Assembly (NCBI GenBank): GCA_012031415.1
Contig: JAAUTN010000024.1
Location: 1 to 36,655, forward strand
Direction of reading: 5' to 3'
From: Leptolyngbyaceae cyanobacterium SM1_4_3
GTDB taxonomy: Bacteria; Cyanobacteriota; Cyanobacteriia; Elainellales; Elainellaceae
Length of the DNA: 36,655 nucleotides
The number at the start of each line of letters is the position of its first letter. Within the stretch, counting starts at the first letter, position 1. Positions 8,567-14,260 of this stretch are shown one piece after another. The position numbers and the translations under genes are program-made. Below the pieces are notes generated by a model. That model ran no database searches and had not been told where the DNA came from. It worked only from the letters and a program-made list of their open reading frames with translations.

Positions 8567-8744
8567 ATGACTCGTCCTTACATTCCTGTAGAAGTTGAAC
8601 GGCGGGTTCGTGCTGTTGCTCGAATTGGGCAAACACCAGTAGGTCGAGCAACTGTTGAAACTCTCCATCTATGACGATGATGCAGATGCGATCGCTGTTC
8701 GTAGCTATTGGGTGCTAGCTGGTTGGCATCCACCAAACGATTAG
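8567..8744 (+). pseudogene. HNH endonuclease remnant, internally deleted and frameshifted
   Basis: It starts MTRPYIPVEVERRVRAVAR, the usual start of cyanobacterial HNH endonucleases. It then skips the zinc/HNH core and resumes with IGQTPVGRATVETLHL. After a frame change it ends DADAIAVRSYWVLAGWHPPND-stop, the usual C-terminus of the same family. The Cys pairs and HNH histidines are all absent, so it cannot be catalytic. The preceding partner gene shows the same pattern of kept ends and lost middle. Confidence 0.72.
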
Positions 8745-8815
8745 CGGGCTGAGACAAGTCATCACAAGTCATCAATTTTCATCACGAGCTATAAGTTTTT
8801 GCCATTGTGATCTTG

Positions 8816-8945
8816 AGAGCGATCGCTCCCTCTATTCCAATTCAATTAAATGGCAATCGCCCCTCTGCCCCAACTCAACTGAAGGGCGATCGCTCTCAAC
8901 ATACGCTCAGATCTCCGACTTGTTGGAAAAAGTTGAGAGTCGGGT
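8816..8945. repeat. HIP1-bounded spacer repeat and degenerate hairpin
   Basis: GCGATCGC sites about 38 bases apart enclose a CCCTCTATTCCAATTCAATT-like core that recurs at about 9801, 11459 and 13803. At 8909-8945 a degenerate relative of the 33-bp AGATCTGCGACTTCTT palindrome is seen. This marks the left edge of the repeat-punctuated toxin-antitoxin island. No gene is seen from 8745 to 8977. Confidence 0.6.
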
Positions 8946-8977
8946 AGCGTACAACAAAAATTCTTTCAGCAATAACT

Positions 8978-9423
8978 TTACGGAGAAGCGATAACATCAT
9001 CAAGAATCGCAGCAGATAGATTTGAGACATTGCGGAATGCGCGATCGTTAGTTAGGAAAGAGGTACAGTTTGCGCTAAGGGTAGTTGTTGCATGGATAGC
9101 ATCTGGTGTTTTTAGATTGACAGTTGCTCTTAGAGTTGCAGCATCTCTGAGTATCTTTTGTGAGATGGGAATGAGTTGAATATCTGTTCCCAAGAGGAGT
9201 TGTTCATAGGTTTGAACCAGCGTCACATCAGCCTGTTTAAGTGGCATCACTAAAGTCTCAAGCAGTGCCAGTTCACTAGTTATCAACTTAATTTCACCAG
9301 CCTTTAGCTTAAACCACATCGGTTCTAGTGCTGGGAAGTAGTTCGGAAATTTCTCAACGCTATAATGATGATCTGAGTGTCTACATAAACAAGACTGGAT
9401 GGTTGAAAGTTTAACTTTCCCAT
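8978..9423 (-). pseudogene. PIN-domain toxin (VapC-like), frameshifted near its start
   Basis: From the ATG at 9423 the frame reads MGKLNFQPSSLVYVDTQIII, with the first catalytic Asp in VYVD. It then needs one extra T at about 9361-9367 to continue as YSVEKFPNYFPALEPMWFKL in the frame that runs to 8978. The rest has the other PIN acidic residues: Glu in LALLETLV, Asp in KTPDAIHA and Asp in FLTNDRAF. The start overlaps the end of the antitoxin gene, as is usual for vapBC pairs. With the shift, no single frame contains all active-site residues. A one-base sequencing error would restore a normal PIN RNase of about 148 residues. Confidence 0.75.
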
Positions 9424-9653
9424 GAATCTCTTTCCGCCCAAAGATATTGATCAACTTCTCCAGATGTCTTGAAGAGTTTTTGATGTTCACGCGACTGGTT
9501 AATAATGTCTATTGCAGAGAGGGGCGGAACACTAGCTTTCTCTGGCAAAACAACGAAAACTTCAACTTCATCACCTGCTGACTCAGGTGGCAATTGAACT
9601 TCGATCTTGCCGTTTGGCAACACTCTGATCGTGATTCTTATAGCTGATTGCAT
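9411..9653 (-). CDS. Antitoxin of the PIN module
   Basis: An 80-residue protein starting MQSAIRITIRVLPNGKIEVQ. The start at 9653 is chosen because AGAGGA precedes it at proper distance; a longer frame would need a TTG inside a HIP1 site. The N-terminal beta strands resemble small cyanobacterial antitoxins. The C-terminus (DQYLWAERDSWES) is acidic and aromatic, as expected for a toxin-wrapping tail. The stop overlaps the start of the PIN gene by 13 bases, so the pair is translationally coupled. It should neutralise the PIN RNase and repress its own promoter, both inferred from family behaviour. Confidence 0.65.
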   Translation of the reverse strand: MQSAIRITIRVLPNGKIEVQLPPESAGDEVEVFVVLPEKASVPPLSAIDIINQSREHQKLFKTSGEVDQYLWAERDSWES

Positions 9654-9739
9654 AATTTCCTCTTGAGATTGATCCACATCAGGTAAAACACCTATTTTGA
9701 CCTGCGATCGCAAAGGTAGAGAGAAGAGGAAGGGGAGGA

Positions 9740-9905
9740 GCGATCGCCTTCTTCATTATCTCACTATAAACTTAGCGAATTGTCGTTTAAGGAGATTCTA
9801 GAGCGATCGCCCCTTCTACTCCCATTCAATCAAAAGGCGATCGCCCTTCATCCCTAGCAGCAATGCAAAGAATGCTCTGTTGTCCTAGTGGCGATCGCTT
9901 TCTCC
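9740..9905. repeat. HIP1-bounded repeat, copy A
   Basis: Module m1 occupies 9740-9813 (HIP1, then TTCATTAT...CACTATAAAC..AGCGAATTGTCG, then HIP1). It is followed by the CAATTCAATC-type linker and module m3 (CTTCATCCC.AGCAGCA.TG..AAG). The same modules recur at 11492, 12432, 12716 and 13892. This copy separates the minus-strand PIN module from the next, plus-strand PIN module. Confidence 0.75.
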
Positions 9906-9930
9906 AGAGCAATGGTAGTAGAATAACTAT

Positions 9931-9947
9931 AGGTTAAAAAATAACCA
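9931..9947. promoter_or_regulatory. Candidate operator of the plus-strand PIN module
   Basis: The inverted repeat AGGTTA-AAAA-TAACC(A) lies immediately before the antitoxin ATG at 9950. A TAACTAT sequence just upstream could be a -10 element. There is no Shine-Dalgarno in the remaining three bases, so the mRNA might be leaderless or start very near. Autoregulatory palindromes at this place are usual in toxin-antitoxin operons. Confidence 0.35.
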
Positions 9948-9949
9948 TA

Positions 9950-10231
9950 ATGACTCAATCATCTGTGCGACTTCGGATTTCATTTGAGTCTCTGGTGGAG
10001 GCAATCGTTTCTCTTTCGCCAGAAGACAAGTTTCGGCTGCGCCAGATTCTTGATCAAGAAATTGCTCAATCTCAGGAAAATGTCCAAACAACGTTTCTGA
10101 AAGAGCGGGGCTGTTCCCCTCCAGTTAAAGTTGGGTTACAACCAACCTCAGAAACTTTTAGTAGTGGACGAACTGATATTTCAGCAAGTCACGATCAGTT
10201 TATTGTTCAACACAATCAGACTGGATCTTGA
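9950..10231 (+). CDS. Putative antitoxin of the second PIN module
   Basis: A 93-residue protein. The N-terminal half (VRLRISFESLVEAIVSLSPE, then DKFRLRQILDQEI) matches small cyanobacterial antitoxins that precede PIN genes. The second half (from about residue 47) is Ser/Thr/Gln rich and less typical, and could be a diverged or altered tail. The stop TGA at 10229-10231 overlaps the TTG start of the next gene (TTGA), as expected for coupled translation. A palindromic candidate operator lies just before the start. The functional assignment rests mainly on gene order and the first 45 residues. Confidence 0.55.
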   Translation: MTQSSVRLRISFESLVEAIVSLSPEDKFRLRQILDQEIAQSQENVQTTFLKERGCSPPVKVGLQPTSETFSSGRTDISASHDQFIVQHNQTGS

Positions 10232-10626
10232 AAGCAGTAATTGCAGATACAGGACCACTTTATGCTGAAGTTGATCGTAGCGACCAGTACCATCAGCGAT
10301 CGCGTTCTGAGTTGCTGAAAATCAATCGAGAAAAGTTAACGGTAATTGTTCCATATCCAATTTATCTAGAAGCGCATAAACTGGTTTTGTATGCTAGCGG
10401 TGTTCAGGCTGCGATCGCTTTTGCTGATAGATTGGCACTACAGGTTAATTTGATAAATCCCACGCCAGAGGATTATCAAGCAGCATTGCAACTGATGAGC
10501 CGCTTTACCGATCAACGCATCACAATTTTTGATGCAGTAACGGCAGTATTGGCGTTGCAGGTAAAGTTACCTGTATGGACGTATGATTTCCATTTTGAGG
10601 TAATGGGCGTACCAATTTGGCGCTAA
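10228..10626 (+). CDS. PIN-domain RNase toxin
   Basis: A 132-residue protein beginning with TTG (MKAVIADTGPLYAEVD). The expected PIN acidic residues are visible: Asp7 in IADTGPLY, Glu in YLEAHKLV, Asp in ITIFDAVTAV and Asp in WTYDFHF. By family it is a magnesium-dependent RNase, toxic unless bound by its antitoxin. The TTG start overlaps the antitoxin stop by four bases. The 3' end overlaps the tail of the convergent chimeric PIN frame (10520-11179) by 107 bp, an unusual arrangement produced by read-through of that gene. Confidence 0.75.
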   Translation: MKAVIADTGPLYAEVDRSDQYHQRSRSELLKINREKLTVIVPYPIYLEAHKLVLYASGVQAAIAFADRLALQVNLINPTPEDYQAALQLMSRFTDQRITIFDAVTAVLALQVKLPVWTYDFHFEVMGVPIWR

Positions 10627-11179
10627 GAGGAAGCAGTTGCTCTTTTGCTAATTGCGACAGCAACAGAGTATAAGTACATTCAACTGGACGAGCAGCAAGT
10701 TCCATACATTGCTGGAACCGCAATGAAGGTGATTGAACTCGTCGAAGCCCAACGTGCCTATGGCTGGAGTCCAGAAGAGATTCACATCCAGCATCGTTAC
10801 CTCGATAGACGCTAAAGTCTCGGCGATCAACAGTTAATATTCTGCCATGACCTAAGTGTTCTGCTAAAACAACGAGCGAGGCATCTGCATAATCCATTGG
10901 AAGATCAGCATACTGTTGCAGTAGATGAGCTATGCGCTGAAAGTGATGAGGTTGCAGAGCAAATACTTGAAAGGCTGATTCGGCAATATCTATAAGAAAT
11001 TCAATCTGCTGACGCATACCTCTGCCCCTAGCACCGAGGAGGTAGTAAGTTTCGTGAATAACAGCGTGGGTCGTGATGAGAGGTTCAGCAATCCGATAGA
11101 GTAGGCTTTTAGCCGCTTGATGATAGTCATCGCGGGCGTTGAAGAGAGCAATGAAGAAGCCAGTATCAGCAATGATCAT
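10520..11179 (-). CDS. PIN-domain toxin with chimeric C-terminal extension
   Basis: The 219-residue frame starts with a normal PIN domain of about 126 residues: Asp in IIADTGFFIALF, Glu in VIHETYYLL, Asp in MDYADASLVV and Asp in ILTVDRRDFSVYR. After VYR (base 10803) the sequence is the antisense of a DUF433 relic and then of the end of the opposite PIN gene. About 90 residues of unrelated protein thus replace the last dozen residues of the family. The catalytic core is complete, so activity is possible if the tail is tolerated. The ATG overlaps the antitoxin stop (ATGA at 11176-11179). Confidence 0.75.
   Translation of the reverse strand: MIIADTGFFIALFNARDDYHQAAKSLLYRIAEPLITTHAVIHETYYLLGARGRGMRQQIEFLIDIAESAFQVFALQPHHFQRIAHLLQQYADLPMDYADASLVVLAEHLGHGRILTVDRRDFSVYRGNDAGCESLLDSSHRHVGLRRVQSPSLRFQQCMELAARPVECTYTLLLSQLAKEQLLPLSAKLVRPLPQNGNHTSIQVTLPATPILPLLHQKL
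10657..10802 (+). pseudogene. DUF433 fragment (second copy)
   Basis: This stretch matches codons 4 to about 52 of the DUF433 gene at 11762 with only a few base changes (TATEYKYIQLDEQQ through IHIQHRYL). It lacks the ATG and the last half. At 10802/10803 the match ends abruptly where the antisense PIN gene begins. It is therefore a relic truncated on both sides. It has been read into, in antisense, by the PIN gene whose true end it replaced. Confidence 0.8.
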
Positions 11180-11427
11180 GTTTTCTCATGCATGAGCGAT
11201 TGAAAGATAGCCTCTGATTGTTCAGCAAGATTTGCATCTCCCTCGAAGCTGCCAATGAGTTTACTCTTTTTGAGGCGAGCAAGGGGATCGGTAGTTTGAG
11301 TGAGTTGATGATAGTAGAGATCGATTGCAGCCAATAGTAAGGTTTGACGATCTTGCTGGGTAAGAGTCTGGATGTACTCCAATTTCTTCAAATATTCGTC
11401 AGGTAGGTTAAGTTGGGTTATCGTCAT
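11176..11427 (-). CDS. Antitoxin of the third PIN module
   Basis: An 83-residue protein, MTITQLNLPDEYLKKLEYIQ, then a helical middle (TQQDRQTLLLAAIDLYYHQL) and an acidic C-terminus (FEGDANLAEQSEAIFQSLMH). The length, composition and four-base overlap with the PIN start make it an antitoxin. The N-terminal strand-helix pattern suggests a ribbon-helix-helix fold, which is inference. It probably binds the PIN protein and represses the operon. A HIP1 repeat lies directly upstream (from 11455 on). Confidence 0.68.
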   Translation of the reverse strand: MTITQLNLPDEYLKKLEYIQTLTQQDRQTLLLAAIDLYYHQLTQTTDPLARLKKSKLIGSFEGDANLAEQSEAIFQSLMHEKT

Positions 11428-11458
11428 GATTGTTGGAAGTTTGTTTATTTTATTTTAC

Positions 11459-11735
11459 GCGATCGCCCCTGTTTCCCAACTCAATCAAAGGGCGATCGCC
11501 TTCTTCATTATCCCACTATAAACTCAGCGAATTGTCGCTTAAGGAGATTCTAGAGCGATCGCCCCTTGTGTCCAAATCTGTGGGGGAAGGGCGATCGCCT
11601 CACTGACTTTGCAACAGCCATTGCACTATCAAGATCAGCATTTCAGATTTTGAAATCAACATTCTGAGTTTTTAGGCTTAGGGATGGCGATCGTTTAGTT
11701 TGCTCAGAATAGAAGGGGCGATCGCCTAAAATATT
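11459..11735. repeat. HIP1-bounded repeat, copy B
   Basis: This copy carries the CAACTCAATC linker, m1 at 11492-11565, then m2 (CTCACTGAC.TTGCAACAGCC, TTGCACTATCAAGATCAG, TTCTGAGTTTT, then GGATGGCGATCG and GTTTGCTCAGAATAG). It lies between divergent toxin-antitoxin modules (minus PIN, plus DUF433/DUF5615). Its intact TTGCACTATCAAG site is the empty site of the MITE in copy D. Confidence 0.78.
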
Positions 11736-11761
11736 AGCAAGGCTTCACACAGGTAATTCTA

Positions 11762-12079
11762 ATGGCACTCACAGCAACGGAATATAAATATATTGAACTG
11801 GACGAGCAGCAGGTTCCCTACATTGCTGGAACCACAATGAAGGTGATTGAACTCGTCGAAGCTCAACGCGCCTATGGCTGGAGTCCAGAAGAAATTCACA
11901 TCCAGCATCGTTACCTGAGTATGAGTCAAATCCATTCAGCCCTGGCGTATTACTGGGATCATCAACAGGAACTTGAAGCTGACCTGGAACACCGTTTTCA
12001 ATATGCTGAAACACAACGTCGAGAGGCAGGAGAATCTGCTCTTGCCAGAAGACTACGTGCCCAGGGATTAATTCAATGA
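11762..12079 (+). CDS. DUF433 antitoxin
   Basis: A 105-residue protein. The DUF433 core is clear: YIELDEQQVPYIAGTTMKVI, VEAQRAYGWSPEEIHIQHRY, and LSMSQIHSALAYYWDHQQEL with the winged helix-turn-helix. The family contains antitoxins that pair with DUF5615 PIN-like proteins. The stop overlaps the toxin start in ATGA at 12076-12079. It is the only complete copy of three in this window; the others (8175, 10657) are decayed. It probably binds its own promoter, although no clear palindrome was found in the 26 bases upstream. Confidence 0.85.
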   Translation: MALTATEYKYIELDEQQVPYIAGTTMKVIELVEAQRAYGWSPEEIHIQHRYLSMSQIHSALAYYWDHQQELEADLEHRFQYAETQRREAGESALARRLRAQGLIQ

Positions 12080-12423
12080 CCGTTGCTTTTTACATGGATG
12101 AACATATTCATTATGCAATTACTGTAGGTCTACGCCTTCGTGATGTAGATGTATTAACCGTTCAGGAAGACGGGCGTTCGGGAATTTCAGATATAATGCT
12201 GCTTGAGCGTGCAACTGAGCTACAACGTGTTGTTTTTTCTCAAGATCAGGATTTTTTGATAGAAGCTCAGCGTCGTCAAATTGAAGGTATTCCTTTTACA
12301 GGAGTTGTTTATGCTCATCAACGGGCTGTGACAATTGGAGAGTGTATTCAAAATTTGGAAATCATTGCAAAAGCTAGTGAACTTGAGGAGTTGATCAATA
12401 AGGTAGAGTTTTTGCCTTTGTAA
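12076..12423 (+). CDS. DUF5615 PIN-like toxin
   Basis: A 115-residue protein with the DUF5615 pattern: MDEHIHYAITVGLRLRDVDV at the N-terminus (Asp8 acidic), VQEDGRSGISDIMLLERATE, then VVFSQDQDFLIEAQRR with the conserved Asp pair, then FTGVVYAHQ. PIN-like proteins of this family are predicted RNases and are paired with DUF433. It is directly coupled to the antitoxin gene and is followed at 12432 by another HIP1 repeat. The frame is intact and of usual family length, so this module is probably functional. Confidence 0.85.
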   Translation: MTVAFYMDEHIHYAITVGLRLRDVDVLTVQEDGRSGISDIMLLERATELQRVVFSQDQDFLIEAQRRQIEGIPFTGVVYAHQRAVTIGECIQNLEIIAKASELEELINKVEFLPL

Positions 12424-12429
12424 TTTCGA

Positions 12430-13015
12430 GGGCGATCGCCTTCAACTTTATTATCCCAGTACAAGCTCAGCGAATTGTTGTTTAAGTAAATTTTAGAGCG
12501 ATCGCCCCTCTCCTTCAAGTCCGTGAGTAAAGAGCGATCGCCTCACTGACCTTGCAACAGCCATTGCACTATCAAATTAAGTATTCCAGATTTTGAAATC
12601 AACGTTCTGAGTTTTGAGGGTGGAGGATGGCGATTGTTCAGTTCTCTCAAAATGAGAAGGGGCGATCGCCCTTCATCCCCAGCAGCACTGTAAAGGCTAC
12701 ATCATTATCCTGGTGGCGATCGCCTTCTTCATTATCCCACTATAAACTCAGCGAATTGACGTTTAAGGAGATGCTAGAGCGATCGCCCCTTCTGTTCAAA
12801 TCTGTAGGTAAAGGGCGATCGCCTCACTGACCTTGAAACAGCCATTGCACTATCAAGTTCAGTATTTCAGGTTTTGAGATCAACGTTCTGAGTTTTGAGG
12901 GCGGAGGATGGCGATCGTTTAGTTTGCTCAGAATAGAAGGGGCGATCGCCCTTCATCACCAGCAGCAATGCAAAGGCTACATCATTATCCTGGTGGCGAT
13001 CGCCCTTCATCAAAG
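12430..13015. repeat. HIP1-bounded repeat, tandem copies C1 and C2
   Basis: Two complete units follow each other head to tail. C1 has m1 at 12432-12508, m2 at about 12520-12665 and m3 at about 12668-12715. C2 has m1 at 12716-12789, m2 at about 12800-12945 and m3 at about 12948-13005. Each junction is a HIP1 site, and the unit period is about 284 bp. No gene is seen from 12424 to 13101; a 67-codon open frame at 12627-12830 lies wholly in repeat DNA and is not called. Confidence 0.82.
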
Positions 13016-13101
13016 TAACAGTAGCTTTTTAGCTATTGGCAAGATCGCCCCTCCAACAAACCAATGCTAAACTACAGGCAGGTTGCACAATTGCTAAAGT
13101 T

Positions 13102-13392
13102 ATGAACCGAAAAGATGTTCTATCGCTTGTTGCAGCACACCGTGGAGAGCTAGAGCATTTGGGTGTAAAAGCACTAAATTTGTTTGGCTCTGTTGCGCGA
13201 GATCAAGCGCACTCCAAAAGTGATGTAGATTTTCTGGTAGAGTTTTCGATTGATGCAGGGCTGTTCGACTTGTTTCGAGTGCAGCACTACCTGGAAGACT
13301 TGTTGGAGTGCAAGGTAGATTTGGGCACTGAAGATGCTTTAAGGGAACACCTGCGAGAGCCTGTGATGAGAGATCTTGTTCGTGTCTTCTAG
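13102..13392 (+). CDS. mntA: MntA-like minimal nucleotidyltransferase antitoxin
   Basis: A 96-residue protein. The nucleotidyltransferase signature GSVARDQAHSKSDVDFLVEF has the G-S-x10-D-x-D spacing (the metal-binding Asp pair). The start at 13102 (MNRKDVLSLVAAHRG) fits family length; an upstream extension would run into repeat DNA. In type VII toxin-antitoxin systems MntA AMPylates a tyrosine of the HEPN toxin. The next gene overlaps its end by 11 bases and encodes that HEPN protein. The catalytic motif is complete, so an active antitoxin is expected. Confidence 0.85.
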   Translation: MNRKDVLSLVAAHRGELEHLGVKALNLFGSVARDQAHSKSDVDFLVEFSIDAGLFDLFRVQHYLEDLLECKVDLGTEDALREHLREPVMRDLVRVF

Positions 13393-13717
13393 AGAATGGC
13401 AACTGCGAGTGCAAGATATTTTGGATGCGATCGCCAGCACTCAGCGATTAGTAGCCGGAATGACATTTGATGAGTTTGCAATTAATGAGGCAATCGTCAA
13501 GGCAGTTCTTTACAACTTCATTATTATCGGTGAAGCGTCTGCTAGTATCTCACCAGATATTCAGTCTAGCTATCCCGACATTCCCTGGCGCTTGATGAGT
13601 GACATGAGAAATGTAATGGCTCACGAATATTTTCAGGTCAATCTCCGCCTCACTTGGGGCACTGTTCAGAACAATCTACCGCCGTTAGTCATCCAGTTGC
13701 AGAATCTGCTTGAGTAA
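13382..13717 (+). CDS. hepT: HepT-like HEPN RNase toxin
   Basis: A protein of about 111 residues. The GTG start at 13382 (VSSREWQLRVQDILDAI) is preferred over the TTG two codons upstream because family members begin SSREWQLR. The active-site motif RNVMAHEYF gives R-x4-H-x-Y, which contains both the RNase R/H pair and the Tyr that MntA modifies in studied systems. Helical HEPN features are visible throughout (EAIVKAVLYNFIIIGEAS). It overlaps the MntA gene, as in other type VII modules. The frame is intact, so the module is probably functional. Confidence 0.85.
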   Translation: MSSREWQLRVQDILDAIASTQRLVAGMTFDEFAINEAIVKAVLYNFIIIGEASASISPDIQSSYPDIPWRLMSDMRNVMAHEYFQVNLRLTWGTVQNNLPPLVIQLQNLLE

Positions 13718-13798
13718 AAAGTTAACGCTGAGAAGCAGGAACTATAGCTAGAATCAACGATGCTGGCTAACAAAATATAGGTTTTGCCGGTGTAAGTC

Positions 13799-14215
13799 TG
13801 AGAGCGATCGCTCCCTCTACTCCAATTCAATCAAATGGCGATCGCTCTTCATCCCCAGCAGCACTGTAAAGGCTACATCATTATCCTGGTGGCGATCGCC
13901 TTCTTCATTATCCCACTATAAACTCAGCGAATTGTCGCTTAAGGAGATTCTAGAGCGATCGCCCCCTTTGATTAGACCTGTAAGTAAAGGGCGATCGCTT
14001 CACTGACCTTGCAACAGCCATTGCACTAAGTAGAACAACCTAATTAAAACGAAGATAGATCACTCTGAAAGGCTGGTTTCCCTAGATCACATCTTACGTT
14101 TATTTAGGTTTACCTACTTATCAAGATCAGTATTTCAGGTTTTGATATCAACGTTCTGAGTTTTGAGTGTGGAGAAGGGCGATTGCCAACTCTCTTAAAT
14201 AAGGGCGATCGCATT
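13799..14215. repeat. HIP1-bounded repeat, copy D (interrupted by a MITE)
   Basis: This copy holds the CCAATTCAATC linker, m3, m1 at 13892-13965, and m2 split by the insertion at 14029-14118. After the insertion m2 resumes with TCAAGATCAG and TTCTGAGTTTTGAG. It is the last unit of the island and separates the MntA/HepT pair from the SH3 gene. No gene is seen from 13718 to 14260. Confidence 0.8.
14027..14120. mobile_element. MITE-like insertion with terminal inverted repeats at a TA site
   Basis: Relative to copies B, C1 and C2, about 90 bp have been inserted into TTGCACTA|TCAAG. The element's ends form imperfect inverted repeats of about 24 bases (TAAGTAG..AACCTAA..AAACG facing CGTTT.TTTAGGTT..CTACTTA), and TA stands at both edges. 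No coding capacity is seen. A TA duplication would fit a Tc1/mariner/IS630-like mobiliser, which is inference; no parent element is in the window. Confidence 0.72.
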
Positions 14216-14260
14216 CACCTCATTGCCTTGCTACAAGTTTGACGGATTTACGCTGCGCTA

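Noticed and set aside
11769..12014. 81-codon minus-strand frame similar to the tail of the chimeric PIN protein
   Set aside because: The similarity arises because both are the antisense of DUF433 copies; it is not a gene.
12627..12830. 67-codon plus-strand open frame
   Set aside because: It lies wholly within HIP1-bounded repeat units C1/C2, has no family resemblance, and its sister repeats do not keep the frame.
8816..14215. Possible CRISPR array
   Set aside because: The repeats are long, modular, irregularly spaced and divided by genes; there are no equal spacers and no cas genes.
8816..14215. Integron with attC sites
   Set aside because: No tyrosine integrase gene is in the window, and the repeats are HIP1-bounded without recognisable attC core sites; only the cassette-like layout remains, kept as a hypothesis.
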